DNA of 64,000 nucleotides from Pseudomonas umsongensis (GCF_002236105.1 NZ_NIWU01000010.1:54357-118356); one strand, 5' to 3'. Shown: positions 7,878 to 17,123, counted from the first letter of the stretch. Notes: a model not told the origin generated them from the sequence alone. Made by a program: numbers and translations.

Positions 7878-9044
7878 ATGATGGGCGAATTCGATGCCAT
7901 CCGACCTTACGACGATAGCGAAGTCCCAGCGGTGCTGGCACGACTGCTCGGCGACAAGGCGTTTCTAGATATCCTCACCCACTTCCGCTTTCCGCGTTTT
8001 GCCGGCGCCTTAGGCTGGGCGCTCAAACCCCTTATAGCTCATCGGCTACGCCGTGAGTTCGCCGGTATCACGTCGGTGGCCACCCTGCAGGACAAAGTCG
8101 AGTACTACGTCGACCACACGATCGAGCGCGCCACGGACGGTGTGACGTACACCGGCGTGGAGCAATTCAAGTCCGGCAGTGCCTACCTGTTCATCGCCAA
8201 CCACCGCGATATCGTGATGGACCCGGCTTTCGTCAATTACGCCGTGTACCACGCCGGCCTGCCGACCCCGCGCATCGCCATCGGTGACAATCTGCTGCAA
8301 AAGCCCTTTGTCAGCGATCTCATGCGCCTGAACAAGAGCTTCATCGTGCACCGTTCGATCACCGGACGTCGCGAGAAAATGGCGGCGTACCAACTGCTGT
8401 CGGCGTACATCAACCATTCGATCCGCAACGATTGCGCCTCGATCTGGATCGCCCAGGCGGAAGGCCGAGCCAAGGACGGCGACGACCGCACCGAGTCGGC
8501 GATCCTGAAGATGTTCCACATGAGCCGCAAGGACGAGCCGTTCGGTGAGGTCATCCGTTCGCTGAACCTGACCCCCGTGTCGATCAGCTACGAGTACGAC
8601 CCGTGCGACCAGGCCAAGGCCCGCGAACTCTACATCCGCGCCACCACCGGCAGCTACACCAAGGCCCCGGGCGAGGATGACGTGAGCATCGCCAAGGGCA
8701 TCACCGGCTACAAGGGCCGGGTGCACGTGAACTTTGCGGCTCCCATCACGGAGTTGTTCGAAGACACCAAGCAATTGGCGATCGAGATGGACAAGCAGAT
8801 CCTTGGCGGTTACCGCTTGTTCCCGGTGCACTACCTGGCCTATGCCCAATGGCAAGGTGCCGACCCGCAACTGCAGGTACCAAGCGCCAGCAAGCTGTTC
8901 CCGGCCGACGAACTGGCCAAGGCTCAGGAACAATGGCAGCAACGCCTGGATGCGTGCCCCGAGGAACATCGCCCGTACCTGGTGCTGCAATATGCGAACC
9001 CGGTGCGCAATCAGTATCGGGTGAAGGCTGGATTGCCGCTTTAA
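7878..9044 (+). CDS. PlsC-like glycerol-phosphate/lysophospholipid acyltransferase
   Basis: 388-aa acyltransferase of the PlsC/LPLAT superfamily, expected to acylate a lysophospholipid or glycerol-phosphate substrate at the inner membrane. The catalytic region is FIANHRDIVMDP (residues 105-116). His109 and Asp115 are separated by five residues rather than the usual four, though Asp111 may contribute. A second motif, AEGRAKDG (about 194-201), resembles the EGTR block. The protein is much longer than PlsC (about 245 aa). It is monocistronic, with a structured leader before it and a terminator after it. The exact substrate is unknown. Confidence 0.8.
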   Translation: MMGEFDAIRPYDDSEVPAVLARLLGDKAFLDILTHFRFPRFAGALGWALKPLIAHRLRREFAGITSVATLQDKVEYYVDHTIERATDGVTYTGVEQFKSGSAYLFIANHRDIVMDPAFVNYAVYHAGLPTPRIAIGDNLLQKPFVSDLMRLNKSFIVHRSITGRREKMAAYQLLSAYINHSIRNDCASIWIAQAEGRAKDGDDRTESAILKMFHMSRKDEPFGEVIRSLNLTPVSISYEYDPCDQAKARELYIRATTGSYTKAPGEDDVSIAKGITGYKGRVHVNFAAPITELFEDTKQLAIEMDKQILGGYRLFPVHYLAYAQWQGADPQLQVPSASKLFPADELAKAQEQWQQRLDACPEEHRPYLVLQYANPVRNQYRVKAGLPL

Positions 9045-9056
9045 CCTTGGATACGA

Positions 9057-9084
9057 GAACGGCGCCTACGAGCGCCGTTTTTGT
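9057..9084 (+). terminator. Intrinsic terminator of acyltransferase gene
   Basis: Stem ACGGCGC/GCGCCGT (9059-9065 with 9072-9078) is followed by a T-run, 14 bases past the stop codon. Confidence 0.85.
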
Positions 9085-9099
9085 TCCAGATAAAAAGAT

Positions 9100-9378
9100 T
9101 CAGACCTGGGTGCTGATCCACGACACCAGCAGCGCCAACCCCATGCAGGCAAAACCGAAGCGATAGAAAAACCGGTTCATGCGCAGGGTTGCCCAATCCA
9201 GCGTCGGCTCCTGACTTGGACTGCTCTGGCGTTGCGCCTGGAGACTGGCCATCGCGCGCTGTTCGCGGCGACGCGTGGCGTGCAGCAGCCAACTGCCCGG
9301 GAAGGCCAGCAGCAAAGCCAGCAAGTTGATCAATTTTGCCGGATGGGCGGTAAACAGCGTCATCAAATGCAGCGACAT
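9100..9378 (-). CDS. Small membrane protein, conserved hypothetical
   Basis: 92-aa protein with two hydrophobic segments, one near residues 15-32 (LINLLALLLAFPGSWLL) and one near the C-terminus (FACMGLALLVSWIS), joined by a basic, Gln-rich linker. I do not recognise a named family. The ATG at 9378 is chosen over an upstream in-frame TTG because GAGG lies at proper spacing before it. It converges on the acyltransferase gene. Confidence 0.6.
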   Translation of the reverse strand: MSLHLMTLFTAHPAKLINLLALLLAFPGSWLLHATRRREQRAMASLQAQRQSSPSQEPTLDWATLRMNRFFYRFGFACMGLALLVSWISTQV

Positions 9379-9511
9379 TACGAACCTCAAACAAAACAGG
9401 TAGGGCAGACGCCGACCGACGACCGCGGCCGTGATTCTACCGAATGCCTTGCAGCCTTCCCTGTCTTTCCGACAATTAACGCCGTTTTGCTCAAGACCGC
9501 CTGCGATCCTT

Positions 9512-9644
9512 TTGTAGGAGCTGCCGCAGGTTCGGGCCGAGTTCGGACGATCTTTTGACTTTGCTTTTGGGGGATTTGGAACTGCCGAAGATCAAGATCA
9601 AAAGATCGTCCGAACGCGGCCCGAACCTTCGGCAGCTCCTACGG
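9512..9644. repeat. Long inverted repeat (family B)
   Basis: Left arm at about 9513-9556 begins TGTAGGAGCTGCCGCAGG. Right arm at 9600-9643 ends with the reverse complement. The arms are over 40 bases with few mismatches, around a 43-base centre. The other complete copies in the window are near 30.7 and 53.7 kb. Confidence 0.88.
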
Positions 9645-9652
9645 GGCTCGCA

Positions 9653-10237
9653 TTACTCGCCGAGAACCTGACCCACGGTTGGATCCTTGAACAAGCGGGT
9701 CAACGCATCGCTCAACACGTCGCTGACCAGCTTGGTGTTGGTTTCCTGGTTGGGTGCCATGCCAAAACGCTGGTCCAGGGACGCGCCGTAACGACCGCTG
9801 TAGCGACGGTTGGCATTCTGTACATCGGAACGGAACGTCGCACCAATGGTTGCCTCGGTCACGTACATGCCCTCTTTCGGCGACTGGTACTTCAATTCGG
9901 CCAGGGTCACGGTGATTTGTGGGGCGTTCAGCGCATTCGCCGTCGGAGTAAAGCCCAGCAATCGCACGGCCGCTTCAGCCTGCGCCTGCAGTTTCGGCAG
10001 GATCTGTGCGCCCTGCACGGTAATCGCGCTGGTTTCCGGGTACAGGCCGCCACGGGTGCCCAGGGTTGGCGACGGGCGCCCGTCGACCACTCGCACCACC
10101 ACCGGCTGGCCGTGGCCGACCGGCGCCAATTGAGCCGTCAGCTTGGGTTCCGGGTTCAGTTGTTGCGGGCTGTGGGCGCAGCCGACCAACGTCAAGCTGG
10201 TCACAGTGATCAAACCGAACAACAGGCGTTGCAACAT
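9653..10237 (-). CDS. YajG family lipoprotein
   Basis: 194-aa predicted lipoprotein with lipobox LVGC (Cys20) and the YajG-family pattern, including VVVRVVDGRP and the ITVQGAQILPKLQ block. No biochemical function is established for the family. In Enterobacteria yajG sits near ampG, but that context is absent here. The start at MLQRLL is chosen because it gives a canonical lipoprotein signal. The longer in-frame extension would spoil it. It stands alone between a repeat and a small hypothetical gene. Confidence 0.82.
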   Translation of the reverse strand: MLQRLLFGLITVTSLTLVGCAHSPQQLNPEPKLTAQLAPVGHGQPVVVRVVDGRPSPTLGTRGGLYPETSAITVQGAQILPKLQAQAEAAVRLLGFTPTANALNAPQITVTLAELKYQSPKEGMYVTEATIGATFRSDVQNANRRYSGRYGASLDQRFGMAPNQETNTKLVSDVLSDALTRLFKDPTVGQVLGE

Positions 10238-10436
10238 TCTCTTCTCTCCAGAATCAGGCACTAACAGGTCCGCAGTATAGCGGTGCGTCGCTGCAGCGAA
10301 CCAGCGCAACCCTTGCAGAAAATTCTGACAAAACTTTCAGAATCCCCTTCCTGTCACGCATCTGTCACCCCCCATACACTTGCACGTAACGGCTCGCTGC
10401 CATTCTTTGCAACAGCCCCCCACACGGTACGTCGCC

Positions 10437-10670
10437 ATGCGTTTCCTCGTTTCGCTGTTCGCACCACGTCCACGGCACCGCTGCTTTGCCCTGCTCGACA
10501 GCAACGGCCTCTGCCTGGCATTCAAGCAGTGCAGCCTCCAGCCCATGGGCGATGGCTGGGTTGAAATCGAAGAAATTCGCCTCAACTGGTTGCACCAACC
10601 GCTGCCTGCCAGTGCGCGTGTCAGCCAGCACCCACCGCGCTCACGGGTACAAAACCTGATGGCGACCTGA
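10437..10670 (+). CDS. Conserved hypothetical small protein
   Basis: 77-aa predicted protein starting MRFLVSLFAPRPRHRCFALLD. It has a compact, mostly beta-like pattern with an acidic-aromatic middle (GWVEIEEIRLNWL). No family is recognised. Support is the ATG, GC-rich third positions and absence of a competing gene on either strand. The ribosome site is weak. Confidence 0.5.
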   Translation: MRFLVSLFAPRPRHRCFALLDSNGLCLAFKQCSLQPMGDGWVEIEEIRLNWLHQPLPASARVSQHPPRSRVQNLMAT

Positions 10671-11410
10671 CCAGACGCCTAATAAAAGTCATTAAACACG
10701 ACCAATTCCTTGCGTTTCTTCGCTACAATCTCCCCCCGATTATAAGGACGTCTCCTGATCGGGCCTCGCAGCATCGTCAATGCTTCGGTTTTGGCACCCC
10801 GCACCGCCCACAGAGAGCCGCCCACACAGATCGAGTGAAGCTGGCGCGCTTGCTGTTCCTCAAGCACAACCTCCACTTTTCGCGAATCTGCAGAGCTGTC
10901 ATTACGCTCGGTCACTGAGCTGTTTGCCTGTATTGCCTGCCTGGGATCCCCTGGCGGCCAATCATCCGGGCACGGTGCCAGGCTGGGACAGCCCTTTTTT
11001 GAGGTTCACGTCTTCAAAAGAGCGTGAAAAAAACGGGTTTTCACAACTTCACAAGAGTGTGGCGAGCAAATGAATAGTTTTGCGTCTGAATATGCACCAT
11101 TAGCGTCCAGTACAGCCCAACGACACAGGACCGAGTACACCTCGAATACCGGAGCCTGAAGCCTGTCCGCTACGGATTTGGTTGCACAAGCGGATGTATC
11201 GACCATAAGTCGAATTGCCAGTCGCACGTTGAAATGAGTTCATGGGACTCTTATTAGACCCGGCAGGTAGCGTCCGTCGAAGTTGCGAAAAATTGCGAAG
11301 ATTCGGACATGGCGATCCTGCCATGGGTACCTGGGGCAACACAGACACGCCCCGTCACTCCTGGCAGCCATGCCGTCAATTTGGTGCTGCAGATTTTGGA
11401 GACGCGTTAA
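10671..11410. other. 740-bp intergenic region before mqo
   Basis: No convincing gene. Open frames in it lack GC-rich third-position bias and ribosome sites. It includes possible -10 boxes (TACAAT near 10723 and TATAAG near 10741) and a small hairpin near 11021-11041 (GTGAAAA/TTTTCAC). The immediate mqo leader has a good ribosome site (TGGAGA, about 11396-11401). A long untranslated leader or small RNA is possible but not shown. Confidence 0.5.
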
Positions 11411-12919
11411 ATGGCGCATAACGAAGCAGTCGACGTAGTACTGGTAGGGGCCGGCATCATGAGCGCCACCCTCGCGGTACTGCTCAAAGAGCTCGACCCC
11501 GCGATCAAGCTGGAAGTCGTCGAGCTGATGGATTCCGGTGCCGCGGAGAGTTCCAACCCGTGGAACAACGCCGGTACCGGTCACGCCGGCCTGTGCGAAC
11601 TGAACTACACGCCGCAGGCTGCCGATGGCACCGTCGACATCAAGAAAGCCGTGCACATCAACACCCAGTTCGAGGTGTCGAAGCAATTCTGGTCATACCT
11701 GACCAAGAAAGGCACGTTCGGCTCGTGCAAATCGTTCATCAGCCCGGTGCCACACCTGAGTTTCGTGCAGGGCGAGAGCGGCGTGTCGTTCCTCAAGGAA
11801 CGCTTCAACGTGCTGCATAAGCACCACGCCTTCGCCGACATGGAATATACCGAAGACAAGGCCACGATGGCCGAGTGGATGCCGCTGATGATGCCGGGGC
11901 GCGATCCTGGCGAAGTTCTTGCGGCCACTCGCGTGATCAACGGTACCGACGTCAACTTCGGCGCCCTGACCAACCAGCTGCTCAAGCACCTGACCAGCGC
12001 TCCCGATGCCCAGGTCAAGTACTGCAAGCGCGTAACCGGCCTCAAGCGCAACAACGGCGGCTGGACCGTGAGCATCAAGGACGTCAACAGCGGCAACAGC
12101 CGTGAAGTCGACGCCAAGTTCGTCTTCCTCGGTGCAGGTGGCGCGGCATTGCCGCTGTTGCAGGCTTCGGGCATCGAAGAGAGCAAAGGCTTCGGCGGCT
12201 TCCCCATCAGTGGCCAATGGCTGCGTTGCGACAACCCGGAAGTGGTCAAGCATCACCAGGCCAAGGTCTACAGCCAGGCTGCCGTGGGCTCGCCACCGAT
12301 GTCCGTCCCACACCTGGACACCCGCGTCGTCGACGGCAAGAAATCCCTGCTGTTTGGACCATACGCCGGTTTCACCACCAAGTTCCTCAAGCACGGCTCC
12401 TTCATGGACCTGCCGATGTCGGTTCGCGCTGGCAACATCGGCCCGATGCTGGCGGTGGCGAAAAACAACATGGACCTGACCAAGTACCTGGTCAGCGAAG
12501 TGATGCAGTCGATGGAGCAGCGCCTGGAGTCCCTGCGTCGCTTCTACCCTGAAGCGAAAGCCGAAGACTGGCGCCTGGAAGTGGCCGGCCAACGGGTGCA
12601 GATCATCAAGAAAGACCCGAAAAAAGGCGGCGTCCTGCAATTCGGTACCGAACTGGTCGCGGCCAAGGACGGCTCCCTTGCCGCCCTGCTCGGCGCCTCG
12701 CCAGGTGCGTCGGTGACGGTTTCGATCATGTTGGAACTGATCGAAAAATGCTTCCCGGGCAAAGCCAAGGGTGAATGGGCTGCCAAGCTGGCAGAGATCT
12801 TCCCGGCGCGGGAGAAAGTCCTGGAAACCGACGCAGCGCTGTATCGCAAGATCAACACGCAGAACAACGTCGCCCTGGAACTGGTTGAAGCCAGCAGCGA
12901 GACTGAAAGCTACGCTTGA
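11411..12919 (+). CDS. mqo: Malate:quinone oxidoreductase
   Basis: 502-aa FAD-dependent peripheral membrane enzyme that oxidises L-malate to oxaloacetate and passes electrons to the quinone pool, serving the TCA cycle. The N-terminal dinucleotide motif is VGAGIMSATL (12-21). The family signatures ESSNPWNNAGTGHAGLCELNYTP (39-61, described in parts) and the C-terminal LLGASPGAS are clear. Length is typical. The gene is monocistronic with a strong terminator. It equals the mqo next to PA4642 in P. aeruginosa. Confidence 0.96.
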   Translation: MAHNEAVDVVLVGAGIMSATLAVLLKELDPAIKLEVVELMDSGAAESSNPWNNAGTGHAGLCELNYTPQAADGTVDIKKAVHINTQFEVSKQFWSYLTKKGTFGSCKSFISPVPHLSFVQGESGVSFLKERFNVLHKHHAFADMEYTEDKATMAEWMPLMMPGRDPGEVLAATRVINGTDVNFGALTNQLLKHLTSAPDAQVKYCKRVTGLKRNNGGWTVSIKDVNSGNSREVDAKFVFLGAGGAALPLLQASGIEESKGFGGFPISGQWLRCDNPEVVKHHQAKVYSQAAVGSPPMSVPHLDTRVVDGKKSLLFGPYAGFTTKFLKHGSFMDLPMSVRAGNIGPMLAVAKNNMDLTKYLVSEVMQSMEQRLESLRRFYPEAKAEDWRLEVAGQRVQIIKKDPKKGGVLQFGTELVAAKDGSLAALLGASPGASVTVSIMLELIEKCFPGKAKGEWAAKLAEIFPAREKVLETDAALYRKINTQNNVALELVEASSETESYA

Positions 12920-12931
12920 TTCGGCCCCATG

Positions 12932-12972
12932 AAAAACGCCCCGTCCATCATTGATGGCGGGGCGTTTTTTTT
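12932..12972 (+). terminator. Intrinsic terminator of mqo
   Basis: AACGCCCCG and CGGGGCGTT form a stem around a TCCATCATTGATGG loop, which can itself pair, followed by eight T residues. Confidence 0.92.
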
Positions 12973-13010
12973 ATGTCGGATGAAACGAATATCGCTGTTC
13001 CACCTGACTT

Positions 13011-13103
13011 TGTGGCGAGGGGATTTATCCCCGCTGGACTGCGCAGCAGTCCCATTTTTCAGGGCCGCTGCGCGACCCAGCGGGGATAAATCCCCTCGCC
13101 ACA
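13011..13103. repeat. Inverted repeat (family C, GTGGCGAGGGGATTTATCCCC)
   Basis: Arms at about 13011-13036 and 13077-13103 are near-perfect inverted copies of TGTGGCGAGGGGATTTATCC and its continuation. Inner segments (GCGCAGCAG / CGCTGCGCG) can also pair partly. It lies between mqo and the convergent PA4642-like gene. Confidence 0.88.
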
Positions 13104-13127
13104 GGTGTTCGGTTCGCCACAGATAGA

Positions 13128-13415
13128 TCAGCGACGGGCCTTTTCGATCAGCTCGATGTAATCCTGTGCATTGCGCTGATCCTGGATCAGTGCAATGAAG
13201 GTTTTGCCATGCTCGTCCTTGCCGTTCACGTCATAACCGGCCTCGACAAAGAACGTCAGGAAACGCTCGAAGTCGTCGATCCGCAGACCACGGTACGCCT
13301 TGATCAGCTTGTGCAGGGACGGAGAAGTCGCGTCGACCGGTTCGAAATCGAGGAACAACTTGATCTGCTCATCGCCGATCTCGTCACCAATCACTTGTTT
13401 CTTATCTTTACGCAT
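13128..13415 (-). CDS. PA4642 family protein
   Basis: 95-aa cytosolic protein, highly charged. It matches the conserved Pseudomonas small protein known only by its P. aeruginosa locus (PA4642) next to mqo, as in this window. Its C-terminal part (AYRGLRIDDFERFLTFFVEAG) suggests an alpha-helical fold resembling ankyrin-like helices. Function is unknown. Confidence 0.75.
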   Translation of the reverse strand: MRKDKKQVIGDEIGDEQIKLFLDFEPVDATSPSLHKLIKAYRGLRIDDFERFLTFFVEAGYDVNGKDEHGKTFIALIQDQRNAQDYIELIEKARR

Positions 13416-13478
13416 TGCCGACTCCAGCTCGCAGACATTTCACGGGGCGGGCAGTTTACCCCTGCGCGGGCGCCTGGC

Positions 13479-13964
13479 TCAACGCGGACGAACAGCCCCG
13501 GTGTGCAGATCGGCCCAGATGTGGCCGTTGGCATAGCTGAGAAACTGGCAATACACCGTGTCGTTGCGCAACAAATCCATGATCACCCGGTATTGAGCCT
13601 GCGGGTAATAAAGCGTCAGCGTCTTGCTCTTGTCGTCGTAGAGCGGTTTTTTCAGGCTTTTGCTTTCGCCATCGAAATTGACCAGCACCTGACTGATGGT
13701 CGCCCCCTTGTTCAAGGATTTGCCCTTGAGGCGGATCAGCAACGGCGAAGTGACGGGGATCGGCTGCTGGCTGGACTGACGCTGACTGCCGACCACCACC
13801 GAATACTCGGTGACTTGCAGCAGTTGTTGCTGCTCTGGTTGCGCATCACGCAGGGCCAAGTCATCCGGCGGCAGGAATTGAGCGTGCATGGGCGCGGGGG
13901 CGGCGGCCAGGGGCAGGCTGAGGGTCAGCAACAGGGCGGCGCAGCAACGGATCAACAGGTTCAT
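13479..13964 (-). CDS. Exported conserved Pseudomonas protein
   Basis: 161-aa protein with a clear Sec signal peptide (MNLLIRCCAALLLTLSLPLAAA, cleavage near residue 22), so periplasmic or secreted. The rest is predicted beta-rich with no recognised domain. The start is set at the ATG giving the signal peptide, with a GGAGC ribosome site. It lies 16 bases downstream of the WbuC-like cupin gene and probably belongs to the hpt-cupin operon, as in the PA4643-PA4645 arrangement. Confidence 0.65.
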   Translation of the reverse strand: MNLLIRCCAALLLTLSLPLAAAPAPMHAQFLPPDDLALRDAQPEQQQLLQVTEYSVVVGSQRQSSQQPIPVTSPLLIRLKGKSLNKGATISQVLVNFDGESKSLKKPLYDDKSKTLTLYYPQAQYRVIMDLLRNDTVYCQFLSYANGHIWADLHTGAVRPR

Positions 13965-13980
13965 GAAAAGCTCCAAGTGA

Positions 13981-14454
13981 TCAATCGAACTGTGCGCGCA
14001 TCCAGGCCTGATACTCGGCAACACCGGGTTCGCCTTCACGTGGCGCCCAGTGCGCCAGTTCACCTTCGCCCACCGGGCGATAGGGACCCGCCTTGCACTC
14101 GAACATCAGGCTATCGGCTTCGAGCACCACCAGCCCGTGGAACACGCCCGTAGGCAAATCCACGCCGACACAGTCGCCACCGGCCTGCAGCACCGTCTTG
14201 CTCAGGACTGCGCCCGACTCATCGAAGATCAATACGCCCAGCCGCCCCTTGAGCACCAGCAAGGTTTCAGCCTTGTTGTCGCCCAGGTGCCGATGAGGCG
14301 GGATATACGTCGAGGGTTGCAAGCCCACGGCCATGCGATGGCAGGCGTCTTCCATCTGGTGGAAGTTGTGATGCTGGCGTCCACGAGGGTTGGCCGCCGC
14401 TTTCTCGGCCAATTCGGCGAACAGGGTGTGGTCAAGAAAGCGAGGCGAGGTCAT
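13981..14454 (-). CDS. WbuC family cupin-fold metalloprotein
   Basis: 157-aa single-domain cupin. The metal-binding set is visible as PPHRH (52-56) with later Glu and His (AETLLV near 62, and GVFHGLVVLE near 104), typical of the WbuC family first noted in O-antigen clusters. Here it is tied instead to purine salvage: it begins 3 bases after the hpt stop codon. Function is unknown. Confidence 0.8.
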   Translation of the reverse strand: MTSPRFLDHTLFAELAEKAAANPRGRQHHNFHQMEDACHRMAVGLQPSTYIPPHRHLGDNKAETLLVLKGRLGVLIFDESGAVLSKTVLQAGGDCVGVDLPTGVFHGLVVLEADSLMFECKAGPYRPVGEGELAHWAPREGEPGVAEYQAWMRAQFD

Positions 14455-14457
14455 GTC

Positions 14458-15015
14458 TTACATTCCTTTAACGGCAAAAATCCCGTTGGCGTTGCGCCAG
14501 TAGCCTTTGTAGTCCATGCCGTAGCCGAAGATGTAACGGTCGATGCAAGGCAAACCGACGAAATCCGCCTTCAGGTCCGGACGAGCCTTGCGGTCGTGGT
14601 CTTTGTCGATCAGCACGGCAGTGTGCACTTTACGCGCGCCAGCGTGCTTGCAGAAGTCGATGATGGCACCCAGGGTGTGACCTTCGTCAAGGATATCGTC
14701 GATGATCAGCACGTCACGGTCGATGAACGACACTTCAGGCTTGGCTTTCCAGAACAGCTCGCCGCCGCTGGTTTCGTTGCGATAGCGGGTGGCGTGCAGG
14801 TAGGAGGCTTCCAGCGGGAATTGCAGATGGGTGAGCAGTTTGCCGGAGAAAATCAACCCGCCGTTCATCACGCAGAACACCACCGGATTGCTGTCCGCCA
14901 ATTGTTCGTTGATTTGTGCACCGACGCGGGCGATGGCCGCCTCGACTTCAGCTTCGGTGTACAGGCAGTCAGCCTCTCGCATGATTTGACGGATATGCTC
15001 GAGATCAGCGGACAT
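14458..15015 (-). CDS. hpt: Hypoxanthine-guanine phosphoribosyltransferase
   Basis: 185-aa purine salvage enzyme converting hypoxanthine or guanine plus PRPP to IMP or GMP. The PRPP-binding loop is VLIIDDILDEGHTL (about residues 101-114). The N-terminal VFCVMNGGLIFSGKL segment and the C-terminal DRYIFGYGMDYKGYWRN are family-typical. The ATG at 15015 is preferred over a longer in-frame extension. It is first gene of the leftward hpt-cupin-exported protein unit and divergent from upp. Confidence 0.93.
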   Translation of the reverse strand: MSADLEHIRQIMREADCLYTEAEVEAAIARVGAQINEQLADSNPVVFCVMNGGLIFSGKLLTHLQFPLEASYLHATRYRNETSGGELFWKAKPEVSFIDRDVLIIDDILDEGHTLGAIIDFCKHAGARKVHTAVLIDKDHDRKARPDLKADFVGLPCIDRYIFGYGMDYKGYWRNANGIFAVKGM

Positions 15016-15177
15016 GGCGCTCTCCAGGGGGGGCAGTTTCGGAAAAGTCGGCAAAGGTACGCATCAAGTGAGGCCAGATCAAGCGATTGTGGACTAACGT
15101 ACTCTATGTCTATAGGACATCACCCTCGGATAGATTAATCTAGCCCGGTTTTTTTGCCCGCCGCCGGAGCCTTTCCC

Positions 15178-15816
15178 ATGCCCATCCTCGAGATCCGCCA
15201 CCCGCTGATCCGTCACAAACTTGGCCTAATGCGCCGCGCAGACATCAGCACGAAGAATTTCCGCGAGCTCGCTCAGGAAGTCGGCGCCCTGCTGACCTAT
15301 GAAGCCACCAAAGACCTGCCGTTGGAAACCTACGATATCGAAGGTTGGTGCGGCACCGTGTCGGTCGAGAAAATCGCCGGCAAGAAAATTACCGTCGTGC
15401 CGATCCTGCGTGCCGGTATCGGCATGCTCGAAGGCGTGCTGAGCCTGATCCCGGGCGCCAAAGTCAGCGCCGTGGGCGTGGCCCGCAACGAGGAAACCCT
15501 CGAAGCCCACACCTACCTCGAGAAGCTGGTGCCGGAAATCGACGAACGCCTGGCAATGATCATCGACCCGATGCTCGCCACCGGCGGCTCGATGGTTGCC
15601 ACCATCGACCTGCTGAAAAAAGCCGGTTGCAAGGACATTCGCGCCATGGTCCTTGTCGCTGCACCAGAAGGTATCGCCGTGGTCGAGAAAGCTCACCCGG
15701 ACGTGATCATCTACACCGCGTCCATTGACCAGAAACTCAACGAACACGGTTACATCATCCCGGGCCTGGGCGATGCTGGCGACAAGATCTTCGGCACCAA
15801 GCAGAAGGACGCGTGA
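15178..15816 (+). CDS. upp: Uracil phosphoribosyltransferase
   Basis: 212-aa cytosolic enzyme that salvages uracil to UMP using PRPP. The PRPP loop is MIIDPMLATGGSM (about 130-142), and the C-terminal uracil-binding GYIIPGLGDAGDK is present. It is followed directly by the uracil permease gene, so uptake and salvage are coupled in one operon. A hairpin-like AT-rich region with TAGATTAATCTA lies upstream (about 15131-15142). Confidence 0.95.
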   Translation: MPILEIRHPLIRHKLGLMRRADISTKNFRELAQEVGALLTYEATKDLPLETYDIEGWCGTVSVEKIAGKKITVVPILRAGIGMLEGVLSLIPGAKVSAVGVARNEETLEAHTYLEKLVPEIDERLAMIIDPMLATGGSMVATIDLLKKAGCKDIRAMVLVAAPEGIAVVEKAHPDVIIYTASIDQKLNEHGYIIPGLGDAGDKIFGTKQKDA

Positions 15817-15818
15817 GC

Positions 15819-17093
15819 ATGCAGCAAGAGTTCAACGATCCGCTCTGGCGCACGGTGCTGTCTGGCGCCCAGATGCTGTTCGTGGCCTTCGGCGCCCTGG
15901 TGTTGATGCCGCTGATCACGGGGCTCGACCCCAACGTGGCACTGTTCACCGCAGGCCTGGGGACGATTCTGTTCCAGGTCGTCACCGGGCGCCAGGTGCC
16001 GGTGTTCCTGGCATCGAGCTTCGCGTTCATTACTCCGATCATTCTCGCCAAGGGCCAATTCGGCCTCGCTGCGACGATGGGCGGCGTGATGGCGGCCGGT
16101 TTTGTCTATACGTTCCTCGGCCTGGCAGTGAAAATCAAAGGCACCGGCTTCATCGATCGCCTGCTGCCACCGGTGGTGATTGGCCCGGTGATCATCTCCA
16201 TCGGCCTGGCAATGGCGCCGATCGCCGCCAACATGGCGATGGGCAAGGCCGGTGACGGTAGTGAACTGATTCATTACCAGACGGCGATGCTGATCTCGAT
16301 GCCGGCGTTGCTGACCACCTTGATCGTCGCAGTGTTCGGCAAAGGCATTTTCCGCCTGGTGCCGATCATTTCCGGCGTCTTCGTCGGGTTTGCCATGTCG
16401 TTCTACTTTGGCGTGGTCGATACCGCGAAAATTGCCGCTGCACCATGGTTCGCCATTCCCCACTTCACCGCGCCAGAATTCAACTGGCAGGCGATCCTGT
16501 TCATCGTTCCGGTAGCCCTGGCCCCAGCCATCGAGCACATTGGCGGCGTGATCGCCGTGGGTAGCGTGACCGGTCGCGATTACCTGAAGAAGCCTGGCCT
16601 GCATCGCACCCTGTTGGGCGATGGCATTGCCACCACCGCCGCCGGCCTGTTCGGCGGTCCGCCCAACACCACCTATGCCGAAGTGACGGGCGCGGTGATG
16701 CTGACCAAGAACTACAATCCGAAAATCATGACCTGGGCGGCGATCTTCGCCATTAGCCTGGCGTTCATCGGCAAATTCGGTGCGCTGCTGCAAAGCATTC
16801 CGGTACCCGTGATGGGCGGGATTCTTTGCCTGTTGTTCGGCTCGATTGCGGCCGTGGGGATGAACACCCTGATTCGCCACAAGATCGACCTGGGTGAAGC
16901 ACGCAACCTGGTGATCGTCTCGGTGACGCTGGTGTTCGGTATTGGCGGCGTGCTGGTCGGCACGGGCACTGGCCCGGACGATTTCGGCCTCAAAGGCATC
17001 GCGCTGTGCGCGGTGGTGGCGATTGCGCTGAACCTGATCCTGCCGGGCAATGACAGCTGGAAGCACAAGAAGGCGCAAGATCCGCTGTTGTAA
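15819..17093 (+). CDS. uraA: Uracil permease (NCS2 family)
   Basis: 424-aa inner-membrane nucleobase:cation symporter, importing uracil for upp. Fourteen hydrophobic segments are expected. NCS2 signatures include the substrate region AIEHIGGVIAVG and the GLFGGPPNTTYAEVTGA loop. The ATG at 15819 sits 9 bases after AAGGA. A GTG at 15813 overlapping the upp stop is an alternative. The gene ends in a REP-like palindrome converging on hemH. Confidence 0.94.
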   Translation: MQQEFNDPLWRTVLSGAQMLFVAFGALVLMPLITGLDPNVALFTAGLGTILFQVVTGRQVPVFLASSFAFITPIILAKGQFGLAATMGGVMAAGFVYTFLGLAVKIKGTGFIDRLLPPVVIGPVIISIGLAMAPIAANMAMGKAGDGSELIHYQTAMLISMPALLTTLIVAVFGKGIFRLVPIISGVFVGFAMSFYFGVVDTAKIAAAPWFAIPHFTAPEFNWQAILFIVPVALAPAIEHIGGVIAVGSVTGRDYLKKPGLHRTLLGDGIATTAAGLFGGPPNTTYAEVTGAVMLTKNYNPKIMTWAAIFAISLAFIGKFGALLQSIPVPVMGGILCLLFGSIAAVGMNTLIRHKIDLGEARNLVIVSVTLVFGIGGVLVGTGTGPDDFGLKGIALCAVVAIALNLILPGNDSWKHKKAQDPLL

Positions 17094-17123
17094 TGGCTTG
17101 AGTTCATCACCGTCGATGAAATA

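Noticed and set aside
9512..9644. CRISPR-like repeat
   Set aside because: A single long inverted pair, not direct repeats with spacers; the same unit recurs singly elsewhere.
10780..11073. 97-aa plus-strand frame before mqo
   Set aside because: No ribosome site, unusual composition and no family; treated as non-coding.
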